64,000 bases of DNA from Bosea sp. OAE506 (GCF_040546595.1 NZ_JBEPOB010000001.1:4775001-4839000); one strand, 5' to 3'; shown: positions 42,720 to 50,931, numbered from the stretch's first letter. Notes: generated by a model from the letters alone, not told the origin. Made by a program: numbers and translations.

Positions 42720-43246
42720 GGCGCCCCTCCTGGCCCGCTCTCGCGGCGGCGCTGGCCGGGCTCGGGGCGCGGAGCCGACCCCTTGCGCGGATCATGCTCG
42801 GTGCGCTTGCGCTTGATGAACTCGCGCTCGACATGATGCGTCTCGAAGAAGGCGAGCACTGTCTCGGCGATCGCCATCGGCATCGGCAACGCCTCGACGA
42901 TGTCGCCGACATTCTCGCAATAGACCTCGCCCTCGAACGGATCGGCCGTGACGCCGACGAACTCGATCTCGGGATCGATCCCGGTCGGGCGGATCGCGAC
43001 CCAGAGCTTGGCGCGACCGGCCTGGAAGTTCTCGCGGAAATGGGCGGTATCGACCGAATGCAGCGTCAGCGTCGCGGGACCGAGATAGAACTGGCGCCGG
43101 CCTGGCTCGCCCGGCAGCTCGGTCCATGGCGCGAGCGCCGGCGGCTCCGGCAGCACGGCCAGCGGCGTCCAGGCGTGATCGGCCCAGGGCGAGTCGATGG
43201 AACGCCGTTCGGCGACGATGCCCACCTCGATGTGCTGCTGCGTCAT
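42716..43246 (-). CDS. DUF3305 protein
   Basis: 176 residues. The pattern IEVGIVAERRSIDSPWADHAW, then RRQFYLGPATLTLHSVDTAHF, NFQAGRAKLWVAIRP and VTADPFEGEVYCENVGDIVE is DUF3305. It has no signal peptide or membrane helix, so it is cytoplasmic. It overlaps DUF3306 by 4 bases and starts 10 bp after DUF6352. It is an accessory factor of the formate dehydrogenase locus of unknown mechanism. Confidence 0.88.
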   Translation of the reverse strand: MTQQHIEVGIVAERRSIDSPWADHAWTPLAVLPEPPALAPWTELPGEPGRRQFYLGPATLTLHSVDTAHFRENFQAGRAKLWVAIRPTGIDPEIEFVGVTADPFEGEVYCENVGDIVEALPMPMAIAETVLAFFETHHVEREFIKRKRTEHDPRKGSAPRPEPGQRRRESGPGGAP

Positions 43247-43256
43247 GACTGCCTCC

Positions 43257-44267
43257 TCAGTTCGCCATCTCGCGCCGGGCGAGCGGCAGGCCTGCGACGA
43301 GGTTCTGCGGCTTCAGCCGCAGCAGATTGTCGGCCGACATGGCCATGATCAGATAGACCGGCTTGCCCTTGGCCGCGGGCAGGACCGGAACGTCGGCGGG
43401 CAGCGTCAGCGTAAACAGGGCGAGCACGCGCGCCATGTCGGCTGCGGCGACCGTCTTCCCCTGCCAGAGCGCATTGCCGATCGCGGTGGCCTCGGCGTCG
43501 AGACCGACGAACCAGCGCCAGTCCGCATCCGTCACCGTCTCCAGCGGTTCGATGGCGACGTCAAAACCATGGATCTGGCGGATCCAGTGGCGCAAGGCCT
43601 GGCCGAGCGCCGCCCGGCCCGAGGGGGAGCCGCCGAGGTCGAGCACCATGTCGAACCCGTCCGAGCGCTGCCAGTAATGATCGGCATTGGCCGGCTTGAG
43701 AATGTCGAGCTCGGTCGCCGCCGGTCCGCCCAGCATGGCGAGCAGCGGCGAGGCATGGCGATCGGCCTCGTGCCCCTCGATCATCTCGGCATCGGCGAGC
43801 AGGATCGTGTTCTCGTGGAAGGTGACGCGCTGCGGGCGGAACAGGCATTCGGCGGCCCGGGTGACGAAGGGGTCGTCGGCCTCGTCTAGCGCCGCGCGCA
43901 TGATGACGTGGACCAGCTGGTCGAGGAAGAGCGGCGGGATCGCGCTCACGCCCTCGCGGATGATGCCGGCATAGGCCGCCTCCAGCGTCGGCGCCGCCAG
44001 CAGCCTGTCGCGCCAGCCGAGCATGAAGCGCCAGTTCTCGCGGGCATCCTCATCGGCGATGGCCTCGATCGCGGCGGCCGGAATCTCCGCCTGCGGCGTC
44101 TCCATCAGCCGGGCGTGGAGCGCGCGCTCGGCCTCGCAGGCCTCTTCCGGCGGCAGCAGCTCCGGCCGGGCGAGATACGCCTTGAGGAAATCGTCGGTAA
44201 CGCGCAGCCCGCCGCCGGGTTCGCGATCCAGCAGGAGATGGCCGGAACTGGCCCAGAAATGCGTCAT
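43257..44267 (-). CDS. DUF6352 protein
   Basis: 336 residues. The start FWASSGHLLLDREPGGGLRV, VTDDFLKAYLARPELLPP and a DEDARENWRFMLGWRDRLL segment are characteristic of a family I know only as DUF6352. It is soluble, Ala/Leu-rich and mostly helical, with no metal-binding or nucleotide motif I can see. Its start overlaps the DUF6505 stop by 4 bases (ATGA), so it belongs to the same transcript as the other formate dehydrogenase-linked DUF genes. Confidence 0.72.
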   Translation of the reverse strand: MTHFWASSGHLLLDREPGGGLRVTDDFLKAYLARPELLPPEEACEAERALHARLMETPQAEIPAAAIEAIADEDARENWRFMLGWRDRLLAAPTLEAAYAGIIREGVSAIPPLFLDQLVHVIMRAALDEADDPFVTRAAECLFRPQRVTFHENTILLADAEMIEGHEADRHASPLLAMLGGPAATELDILKPANADHYWQRSDGFDMVLDLGGSPSGRAALGQALRHWIRQIHGFDVAIEPLETVTDADWRWFVGLDAEATAIGNALWQGKTVAAADMARVLALFTLTLPADVPVLPAAKGKPVYLIMAMSADNLLRLKPQNLVAGLPLARREMAN

Positions 44268-44818
44268 GTCAGCCTGGTCTTTTCGAGATTGAGGAGATCG
44301 ACATGCTCGACCGGCCCGTCCTCATCGCCCGCCACCTCGAGGAACTCAAAGGCGCGGAAGCCTTCGCTCTGGCTGGCGTCGCGAGGCGTCAGGGTGCGGA
44401 AGCGCTCGCGGATCTCGCCGTCCTCCAGCGCCCGGTGCAGCGCGAGCAGGGTCTGGGGCGGATGATCGCAGAGGGAGGCGGCAAACGCGACCTCCTCGGC
44501 AGCCGCGGCGCGCGCGGTGGCGAGATCGGGCGCGCCAAGCTTGTCGACGAGATGGCCGGCTAGGCTTTCGACCGCCGCCTCGCGCTCGGCCTCGGTCGCC
44601 TCCGTCACCACGGCGAGCGTGCTCCAGCCGAAGCTTGCGACACCGAGGAAGCCGGAGCGGAAGGCAGCCTTGCCCTTGGCATCGAGCGCCGAGGGATCTG
44701 TGCCGCCAAACAGGAAGGAGCCGGTCACGAGCCAGTCGCCCGGCTCGGCGGCCCGGCGGAAGACGAAGGTGTCGGACGGGTCGAGCCGGATGGCGCGGGG
44801 CAGCTTCAGACCGGTCAC
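44264..44818 (-). CDS. DUF6505 protein
   Basis: 184 residues from a GTG at 44818, which overlaps the upstream stop as GTGA; the open frame upstream of this has no similarity. LPRAIRLDPSDTFVFRRAAEP, GDWLVTGSFLF and GKAAFRSGFLGVASFGWSTL are the recognisable segments, with a helical C-terminus. I associate it with DUF6505. No catalytic motif is evident. It is translationally coupled on both sides. Confidence 0.7.
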   Translation of the reverse strand: MTGLKLPRAIRLDPSDTFVFRRAAEPGDWLVTGSFLFGGTDPSALDAKGKAAFRSGFLGVASFGWSTLAVVTEATEAEREAAVESLAGHLVDKLGAPDLATARAAAAEEVAFAASLCDHPPQTLLALHRALEDGEIRERFRTLTPRDASQSEGFRAFEFLEVAGDEDGPVEHVDLLNLEKTRLT

Positions 44819-45558
44819 AGCTTCGGCCCGCCGCTCTCGCGGTCCAGCCAGTCGACCCGCGCAAGCGCCTCGACAAGGCTGCGACGCTCGGTGCCGGCCT
44901 GGGTCGTCGCCACGAGATCGCCGTTCGGCTCGATGCCGTGGCGCGTGCCGACAACCTTGTCGAGCCGGTCGAGCCAGCGCAGCGCGGCGGCCTTCGGCCC
45001 CGCGCTCTGCCAGCGCGTGACCGCGAGCATGAGGTGGCGGGCGAAAGCCTCGATCAGATCGACGGCGTCGATTTCCTCGAAGCCCTCCTCGGCCATGCCG
45101 ACGCCGACCTGGCCGACGGCGAAGGGCGTCATCGTCGTGGCGCGCAGCATGGCACCGAAGACGAGCCATTCCGGCACTGAATCTTCGGCGCAGTCTTCCG
45201 GCCAGGCCAGCCGGCCGCCGCCGATCAGCCCGAGGTCGTAGATCAGGGCATCGGGCCAGCGAAACAGGATCGGCCGCTCGGGCGGGCTGTAGACGGCAAG
45301 CGCATCCGCCAGCGCCGTCATGGCGAGGTAATGCGCCAGCCGCGCCTCGCGCAGCGGGTTGTCCGGCTCCAGCACGACGGCGAATTCGATGACGTCGAAG
45401 CGCCGGGTCCAGACCAGCGTCGCCGCGCCCGCCTCAGGTGCGATCGTGCAGGCATGGGCGAAGGCGTCGCCCGATTCCCGCAGTGCGACCAGCGAGAACC
45501 CCGGCGGCAGGACCGGCTCGCGACGCAGATCGTCGGGGCGCAGGGCACTGGCTGCCAT
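44815..45558 (-). CDS. Biotin/lipoate protein ligase-like protein, catalytic motifs missing
   Basis: 247 residues from the ATG at 45558 (GGAGGA upstream). The fold signature of the BirA/LplA/LipB superfamily is visible: TLVWTRRFDVIEFAVVLEPD near 60-80, and ILFRWPDALIYDLGLIGGG near 115-135, corresponding to the KWPND...K-GGI strand of BirA. The adenylate-binding GRGRxGR loop and the catalytic Lys are absent (YDLGLIGG). It is therefore likely a binding protein or scaffold rather than a ligase. It is the first gene of the DUF cluster upstream of formate dehydrogenase. Confidence 0.75.
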   Translation of the reverse strand: MAASALRPDDLRREPVLPPGFSLVALRESGDAFAHACTIAPEAGAATLVWTRRFDVIEFAVVLEPDNPLREARLAHYLAMTALADALAVYSPPERPILFRWPDALIYDLGLIGGGRLAWPEDCAEDSVPEWLVFGAMLRATTMTPFAVGQVGVGMAEEGFEEIDAVDLIEAFARHLMLAVTRWQSAGPKAAALRWLDRLDKVVGTRHGIEPNGDLVATTQAGTERRSLVEALARVDWLDRESGGPKL

Positions 45559-45688
45559 GATCGGGCTTCCTCCGGGAGTGCGACGAAACACGCAGGCTTC
45601 GTTTCTTTTGAACCGCTCCAATTCCATATAAGCACGGATTATCGCAAGAGAGGCGACACAACGCCGCCGGCCCGAGGACAAGCCCACC
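45559..45688. promoter_or_regulatory. Divergent promoter region of the formate dehydrogenase accessory genes
   Basis: 130 bp between two divergent start codons. It holds an AT-richer core (45600-45650, with TTTCTTTTGAACC and CCATATAAGC) that must contain both promoters. I could not fit convincing -35/-10 spacing or an FNR-type palindrome. Confidence 0.5.
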
Positions 45689-47728
45689 ATGCAAGACGCC
45701 ACCCGCACGCTGATGGTGTGCTCGTGCGAGGACACCATGCCGCTCGATTCGGCGGCCATCGCACGCGGCTGCAAAGGCGCCGATATACGCACCGCGCGCC
45801 ATCTCTGCCGGACGCAGACCGAGCTGTTCACGCGTGCGCTCGGCGAGAGCGCGGCTGTCACCGTCGCCTGCACGCAGGAGGCGCCGCTGTTCGAGGAGAT
45901 CGCGGCCGATCTCGATTATGCGGGCGATCTCGTCTTTACCAATATCCGCGAGACGGGCGGCTGGTCGCGCGAAGCCAAGGCGGCCGGGCCGAAGATGGCG
46001 GCGCTGCTGGCGGCCGCCGCCGAGCCGATGCCGCCGATCTCCTTCACGACCCTGACCAGCAAGGGCGTCGCGCTGGTCTATGGCCGCGACGAGACGGCGC
46101 TCTCGGTGGGGCAGCGGCTGGCCGAGCATCTCGACGTCACCATCCTGATCAGCAGGCCCGGCGAGATCACGCCGCCGCGCGTGGTCGAGACGCCGGTGCT
46201 GAAGGGCACCATCGTGTCGGCGACCGGCTGGCTCGGCGCCTTCGAGCTGCGCATCGACGATTATGCCGCGCCGGCCCCCTCCTCCCGCGCCCGGCTCGTC
46301 TTCGGCGAACCGCGCAACGGCGCGACCTCGCAATGCGACATCGTTATCGACGTCTCCGGCGGCATGCCGCTGTTTCCGGCCGGCGAGCTGCGGGCGGGCT
46401 ATCTGCGCGCCGACCCGGCGAGCCCGGCGGCCATCGAAAAGCTGATCGCGGAGGCCGGCCATCTCGTCGGCGAGTTCGACAAGCCGACCTATGTCAAACT
46501 GAACGAGGACCTCTGCGCCCATTCGCGCTCGAAAAAGACGGGTTGCACGCGCTGCCTCGAGCTCTGCCCGACCGGCGCGATCACCCCCAATGGCGACCAT
46601 GTCGCGATCTCTGCCGAGATCTGCGCCGGCTGCGGCGCCTGCGCCGCCGTCTGCCCGACCGGGGCGGTGACCTATGCGCTGCCGCCGGCGGATGCGCTGC
46701 TGCGCCGCCTGCGCACGCTGCTGGCGACCTATGCCGAGGCAGGCGGGCGCGAGCCGGTCGTGCTGCTGCATGACGAGGACCATGGCGAGCCGCTGATCGA
46801 TGCGCTCGCCCGCTTCGGCGAGGGGCTGCCGGCCCGCGTGCTGCCGCTGCGGGTCAACGAGATCACCCAGATGGGGCTCGATGCCTTCGCCGCGGCGCTC
46901 TCCTTTGGCGCGGCGTCCGTGCAGGTGCTCAGCCGTGCCCGCCCGAAGCACGATCTCTCCGGCCTGCAGCGCAACCTCGCCTATGCCGAGACGCTCGCCA
47001 GCGCGCTCGGCTATGGCGCCGGCAGCGCCGGGCTGATCGAGACCGACGACCCCGAGCAGCTGGCGGCGGCGCTGGTGCGGGTCGCTCCGGGCACGGTCTC
47101 CCCCAGGCCGGCGCGCTTCCGCCCGATGGGCGAAGGCCGGCCGCTGCTGCGCCAGACGATCGGCGAGCTGCACGCCGCGGCACCGATGCCGGTGGCCACG
47201 GTCGCCCTGCCGCCGCGCGCGCCTTTCGGCACCGTGCATGTCGACACGGATGGCTGCACGCTCTGCCTCGCCTGCGTCTCCGCCTGCCCGGTGCAGGCGC
47301 TGTCTGATGATCCCGAGCGGCCGACGCTCGCCTTCCAGGAGGATCTCTGCGTGCAGTGCGGGCTTTGCGCCGCGACCTGCCCTGAGAAGGTCATCACGCT
47401 GGAGCCGCGCATCGATTTCGATGCCTGGAAGGGCGGAAAGCGCGTGATCAAGCAGGAGGAGCCGTTCCACTGCATCAGCTGCGCCAAGCCCTTCGGCGTC
47501 CGCAGCACGATCGAGAAGATCACCGCCAAGCTGGAGAACAAGCACTGGATGTTCTCGGGCGACGCGGCCAAGCGCATCTCGGTCCTGAAGATGTGCGAGG
47601 ATTGCCGCGTCGAGGTCGTCGTCAACGAAAGCTTCGACCCGCATCTCTCGCCGCAGCGCCCGCCGGTTCGCACGACGGAGGATTACCTGCGCGAGCGGGC
47701 CGAGCGCGGGGAAGATCCGCTGCAGTAG
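45689..47728 (+). CDS. Polyferredoxin-like 4Fe-4S protein of the formate dehydrogenase locus
   Basis: 679 residues. Four classical ferredoxin Cys clusters are grouped as two pairs: CTRCLELCPTGA and CAGCGACAAVCPTGA near 285-325, and CTLCLACVSACPVQA and CVQCGLCAATCPEK near 520-570. Further Cys pairs occur at the N-terminus (VCSCEDT) and C-terminus (CISCAKPFG, CEDC). A NAD-like or hydrogenase-like spacer links them. It is cytoplasmic, with no signal. Homologues accompany DUF3305/3306 and formate dehydrogenase operons. It could supply electrons or Fe-S clusters for enzyme maturation, or link formate to ferredoxin. It is divergent from the DUF operon. Confidence 0.85.
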   Translation: MQDATRTLMVCSCEDTMPLDSAAIARGCKGADIRTARHLCRTQTELFTRALGESAAVTVACTQEAPLFEEIAADLDYAGDLVFTNIRETGGWSREAKAAGPKMAALLAAAAEPMPPISFTTLTSKGVALVYGRDETALSVGQRLAEHLDVTILISRPGEITPPRVVETPVLKGTIVSATGWLGAFELRIDDYAAPAPSSRARLVFGEPRNGATSQCDIVIDVSGGMPLFPAGELRAGYLRADPASPAAIEKLIAEAGHLVGEFDKPTYVKLNEDLCAHSRSKKTGCTRCLELCPTGAITPNGDHVAISAEICAGCGACAAVCPTGAVTYALPPADALLRRLRTLLATYAEAGGREPVVLLHDEDHGEPLIDALARFGEGLPARVLPLRVNEITQMGLDAFAAALSFGAASVQVLSRARPKHDLSGLQRNLAYAETLASALGYGAGSAGLIETDDPEQLAAALVRVAPGTVSPRPARFRPMGEGRPLLRQTIGELHAAAPMPVATVALPPRAPFGTVHVDTDGCTLCLACVSACPVQALSDDPERPTLAFQEDLCVQCGLCAATCPEKVITLEPRIDFDAWKGGKRVIKQEEPFHCISCAKPFGVRSTIEKITAKLENKHWMFSGDAAKRISVLKMCEDCRVEVVVNESFDPHLSPQRPPVRTTEDYLRERAERGEDPLQ

Positions 47729-47734
47729 GTCACG

Positions 47735-47804
47735 TCATGCTCGGGCTTGACCCGAGCATCTCTGACACCAGCAATTAGATTCTCGGGTCAAGCCCGAGAA
47801 TGAC
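47735..47804. repeat. Paired palindromic repeat with compensatory arm changes
   Basis: Two arms (47735-47762 and 47777-47804) are near-perfect reverse complements, and each also folds on itself: TGCTCGGG/CCCGAGCA in one and TTCTCGGG/CCCGAGAA in the other. It lies between the converging polyferredoxin and WD40-cytochrome genes, where it may act as a bidirectional terminator. It is the same family as 25972-26055 and 50604-50699. Confidence 0.82.
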
Positions 47805-47806
47805 GC

Positions 47807-49081
47807 CTATTTCGTTACCTTCTCCAGCCAGTCGACCAGCGCCTGGCGGTCCTCAGCGCTGCCGATTGTCTGCTCGGGCATCTTGGTGCCGGGCGTGTAG
47901 GCGTTGGGGCCGATCTCGAAGAGCTTCGCCACCGTCTCCTTGGTCCAGACGATGTCCATCGTCCTGAAGGCCTCGGAGTAGGCGTAGCCCGGCGCGCTGG
48001 CGATGCGGCGGCCGAAGATGCCGTGCAGCGTCGGCCCGGCGCGGTTGCCGTCGGACGGCGTTAGCGTGTGACAGGCGGCGCAGGCGCGGAAGACCTGCGC
48101 GCCACGCTCGCCGTTGAAGGCGGCGAGTACATCGGCCCCGGCGCGCGGCACGACCGTGCCGATATGCTCGCCGGTGACGGCGTTCCAGCGGCGCACGAGA
48201 CGGTCGGCGCCGCCCGACAGGATCTGGCGGCCATCCGGCAGGAAGGCGAGCGACCAGACCGGCAGCCCCGGCCCGACCAGCGTCGCGCGGATCCGGCGTG
48301 CGGCCCGGTCGACCAGCGCGACCTGGCCGCGCAGGCCACCCGTTGCGAGGGTCGTGCCGTCGGCCGAGAGCGCCAGCGCGATCAGCGGCGTCTCGCCCAC
48401 GGCCACCTCCCCGCGCGCCTCGCCATCCGGTGCGAACAGACGCAGCCGCCCATCCGCCGCCGCGACGGCGATCTCGCCATCGGCGGCGACGACGACCCCG
48501 TTGAGCGGCGCGGGCAGCGTGACGATCCGGGGTGCGCCGGCGTCGGCCGGCCAGATCCGCAGCGTCGCGTCATAGCCGGCTGTGACGAGGCCGCCGCCGG
48601 GCAGGAATGCGACGCCGTTGACCGGCCCCTGATGGCCCTCGAAAGCGAGCGCGGCGCCGCCTTCGCGCGTCGTAACCCGCGCCGTCCCGTCCCAGGAGGC
48701 GGAGGCGATGCGGCGCCCGTCGGCCGAGACCGCCAGCGCGGCCACGGGCCCCTTATGGCCTTCGATGACCTCGGCCGGTTCGGCCGCCGCCCCGCGCCAG
48801 AGCGCGATGCGCCCATCCTCGGCGCCGGTGGCGAAGCCGAGGCCCGGCACGGCCGCGACCGCGTTCACCGCGCCCTCATGGAAGCGCAGCACGGCCTCCG
48901 CCGTGCCACCCGACAGGCTCCATAGGATGGCCGACTGGTCGAAGGAGCCGGTCATGGCGCTCGCGCCATCGGGTGCGACCGCGATGGCGCGCACCGGCCC
49001 GCCATGGCCGCGCAGTTCCTGGGCAGCAGCTGGATCGGCAAGGCAAAGAAGGACGAAGAGAGGCTTCAGGACAGATCGCAT
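47807..49081 (-). CDS. WD40-repeat / cytochrome c fusion protein
   Basis: 424 residues from the ATG at 49081. A signal peptide (LKPLFVLLCLADPAAAQ) leads to about seven WD40-like blades (GGPVRAIAVAPDG-SAMTGSFDQSAILWSL and similar, residues 25-315), i.e. a beta-propeller. A class I cytochrome c domain follows, with the heme motif CAACH near 335 and the Met ligand in GTKMPEQ near 400. It is a periplasmic electron carrier with a docking propeller. Its place beside the formate dehydrogenase genes suggests a respiratory partner, but this is inference. Confidence 0.88.
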   Translation of the reverse strand: MRSVLKPLFVLLCLADPAAAQELRGHGGPVRAIAVAPDGASAMTGSFDQSAILWSLSGGTAEAVLRFHEGAVNAVAAVPGLGFATGAEDGRIALWRGAAAEPAEVIEGHKGPVAALAVSADGRRIASASWDGTARVTTREGGAALAFEGHQGPVNGVAFLPGGGLVTAGYDATLRIWPADAGAPRIVTLPAPLNGVVVAADGEIAVAAADGRLRLFAPDGEARGEVAVGETPLIALALSADGTTLATGGLRGQVALVDRAARRIRATLVGPGLPVWSLAFLPDGRQILSGGADRLVRRWNAVTGEHIGTVVPRAGADVLAAFNGERGAQVFRACAACHTLTPSDGNRAGPTLHGIFGRRIASAPGYAYSEAFRTMDIVWTKETVAKLFEIGPNAYTPGTKMPEQTIGSAEDRQALVDWLEKVTK

Positions 49082-49182
49082 CCACCCATCATGCCGGCTC
49101 CCGGGCGCCGTGACAAAGCGGCCAGTTGCCCCGGTGCGACCGCCCATCCTATGAAGCTGCGCCCCTGCAACCGGGTCCCGCC

Positions 49183-49413
49183 ATGACCGCCACGCCTCTC
49201 AATCTCCGCGGCCTGAAATGCCCCCTGCCGGCGCTGCGGGTCCGCAAGGCGCTGAAGGGGGCCGTGCCCGGTACGCTGTTCCTGGTCGAATGCACCGATC
49301 CGATGGCGGCCATCGACATTCCCAACCTGATGCGCGAAACCGGGGATGCGATCGAGGAGAGCCGCAGCGACGGCGACCTGCTCGTCTTCCACATCCGCAA
49401 GGCGCCGGCCTGA
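49183..49413 (+). CDS. TusA-family sulfur carrier
   Basis: 76 residues from the ATG at 49183. The family motif is LRGLKCPLPALRVRKAL (CPxP, Cys13), with the IDIPNLMRETGD helix and the FHIRKA end strand. TusA proteins carry persulfide on the CPxP Cys, for tRNA thiolation or molybdenum-cofactor sulfuration. Beside fdhD, moeA and mobA, delivery of sulfur to FdhD is an attractive role. It is 24 bp before the Mrp gene. Confidence 0.93.
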   Translation: MTATPLNLRGLKCPLPALRVRKALKGAVPGTLFLVECTDPMAAIDIPNLMRETGDAIEESRSDGDLLVFHIRKAPA

Positions 49414-49437
49414 ACCGCGCCGATAGGAGTTCAGCCC

Positions 49438-50571
49438 TTGGCCCTCACCCAAGCCGATATCCTGCGCGCGCTCGAACTGGTGAAGCTGCCGGCCAGCGGC
49501 CAGTCGCTCTCCGCCTCGGGCCGCGTCGCCGACATCCTGATCGACGGCGGCAAGGTGATCTTCGCCATCGGCATCGACCCGACCGAAGCCGCAGCCATGG
49601 AGCCGGTGCGCAAGGCGGCCGAAAGCGCGGTGTCGGGCCTGCCCGGCGTGAGCCAGGTCCTGGTTGGGCTGACCGCTGATAAGGCGCCCAGCTCGGCCGC
49701 CGCGCAGGCGCGCCAGCAGGCGCAGCGTCCCACTCCCGGTGCGGGGCCTGGTGGCCCGACGCCGAAGGCGGCCGGCGTGCCGGGCGTGAAGCAGATCATC
49801 GCGGTCGCCTCGGGCAAGGGCGGTGTCGGCAAGTCGACCACCACCGCGAACCTGTCGGTGGCCCTGGCGACGCTCGGCCTCAAGGTCGGCGTGCTCGATG
49901 CCGACATCTACGGCCCCTCGGTGCCGAAGATCTTCGGCATCACCGGCAAGCCGCGGCTGGTCTCCGGGCGGACGCTGGCGCCGATGGAGGCCTATGGGCT
50001 GAAGATCATGTCGATCGGCTTCCTGATCGACGAGGAAACGCCGATGATCTGGCGCGGCCCGATGGTGATCTCGGCCATCACCCAGATGCTGCGCGAGGTC
50101 GCCTGGGGCGAGCTCGACGTGCTCGTCGTCGACATGCCGCCCGGCACCGGCGACGCGCAGCTGACCATGGCGCAGCAGACGCCGCTGGCCGGCGCCGTCA
50201 TCGTCTCGACGCCGCAGGATCTGGCGCTGCTCGATGCGCGCCGCGGCGTCGCGATGTTCAAGAAGGTCGAGGTGCCGATCCTCGGCATCGTCGAGAACAT
50301 GAGCTATTTCATCTGCCCGGAATGCGGCACGCGCTCGGACATCTTCGCTCATGGCGGGGCGCGGCATGAAGCGGAACGCCTCGGCGTGCCTTTCCTCGGC
50401 GAGGTGCCGCTGGCCATGCCGATCCGCGAAACGTCCGACTCAGGCCGGCCGATCGTCGCGAGCGATCCGGATTCAGCCCATGCAAAGGCCTATCTCGCGA
50501 TCGCGCGGCAGGTGATGGCGTCGATGGCCGGAGGCGCCGCCAAGGCCGCGCCACGGATCGTCATCGAGTGA
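49438..50571 (+). CDS. Mrp/ApbC-family Fe-S carrier P-loop ATPase
   Basis: 377 residues from a TTG start with AGGAG 8 bases upstream. The N-terminal MIP18-like domain (1-85) is followed by a Pro/Gly linker and the Mrp ATPase: deviant Walker A IIAVASGKGGVGKSTTTANL near 120, DADIYGPSVPKI near 155, MPPGTGDAQLTM near 235, and the C-terminal CPECG (ENMSYFICPECG near 285) for cluster binding. It assembles or transfers 4Fe-4S clusters, needed here by formate dehydrogenase and the polyferredoxin. It is probably cotranscribed with the TusA gene. Confidence 0.94.
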   Translation: MALTQADILRALELVKLPASGQSLSASGRVADILIDGGKVIFAIGIDPTEAAAMEPVRKAAESAVSGLPGVSQVLVGLTADKAPSSAAAQARQQAQRPTPGAGPGGPTPKAAGVPGVKQIIAVASGKGGVGKSTTTANLSVALATLGLKVGVLDADIYGPSVPKIFGITGKPRLVSGRTLAPMEAYGLKIMSIGFLIDEETPMIWRGPMVISAITQMLREVAWGELDVLVVDMPPGTGDAQLTMAQQTPLAGAVIVSTPQDLALLDARRGVAMFKKVEVPILGIVENMSYFICPECGTRSDIFAHGGARHEAERLGVPFLGEVPLAMPIRETSDSGRPIVASDPDSAHAKAYLAIARQVMASMAGGAAKAAPRIVIE

Positions 50572-50603
50572 GGGAGGGGCCCTTTAGGGGCCACCTCGAC
50601 GCC

Positions 50604-50699
50604 ATTCTCGGGCGCAGCGAAGCGCGCACCCGAGAATTTCAGGACGGTAAAGCGCCAGGCCTGCCGCGGCACGAGATGCTCGGGTCAAGCCCGAGCATG
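50604..50699. repeat. Intergenic palindromic repeats
   Basis: Two hairpins sit side by side: ATTCTCGGG...CCCGAGAAT (50604-50637) and ATGCTCGGG-TCAAG-CCCGAGCAT (50676-50698). The second is the family found at 47735 and 25972. They lie between the stops of mrp and the 41-residue protein gene, and could terminate both transcripts. Confidence 0.75.
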
Positions 50700-50729
50700 T
50701 CGGCCTGGTTCGGGCGCCACTTCAGCCGC

Positions 50730-50855
50730 TCAGAGCCGGACGCCGCCGGTCGTGAAGGCGACGTCGACGGGCTTCTGGAAGTAGTCGTTCAGCACAAGGC
50801 TCGCGCCGAAGGCGAGGATGGCGGAGACGGCGATGGCGGCGACGAACGACTTCAT
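50730..50855 (-). CDS. 41-residue single-helix membrane protein
   Basis: 41 residues, MKSFVAAIAVSAILAFGASL then VLNDYFQKPVDVAFTTGGVRL. One hydrophobic helix covers residues 4-21, followed by a short polar tail. Similar tiny proteins with a TTGGVRL-like end occur in related genomes as hypothetical proteins. A GGGGGAAGATC upstream gives a ribosome binding site. It lies 76 bp after mobA. It may be a small subunit or membrane regulator; the function is unknown. Confidence 0.6.
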   Translation of the reverse strand: MKSFVAAIAVSAILAFGASLVLNDYFQKPVDVAFTTGGVRL

Positions 50856-50931
50856 GATCTTCCCCCGAAAGGCGACACGGCAGCGATAAGCCGCTCTTAT
50901 ACTGGACAGATAGCGAAGGACAGCGGGGGGT

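Noticed and set aside
49126..49182. N-terminal extension of the TusA protein
   Set aside because: The extra 19 residues do not resemble TusA, and the ATG at 49183 gives the normal family length.
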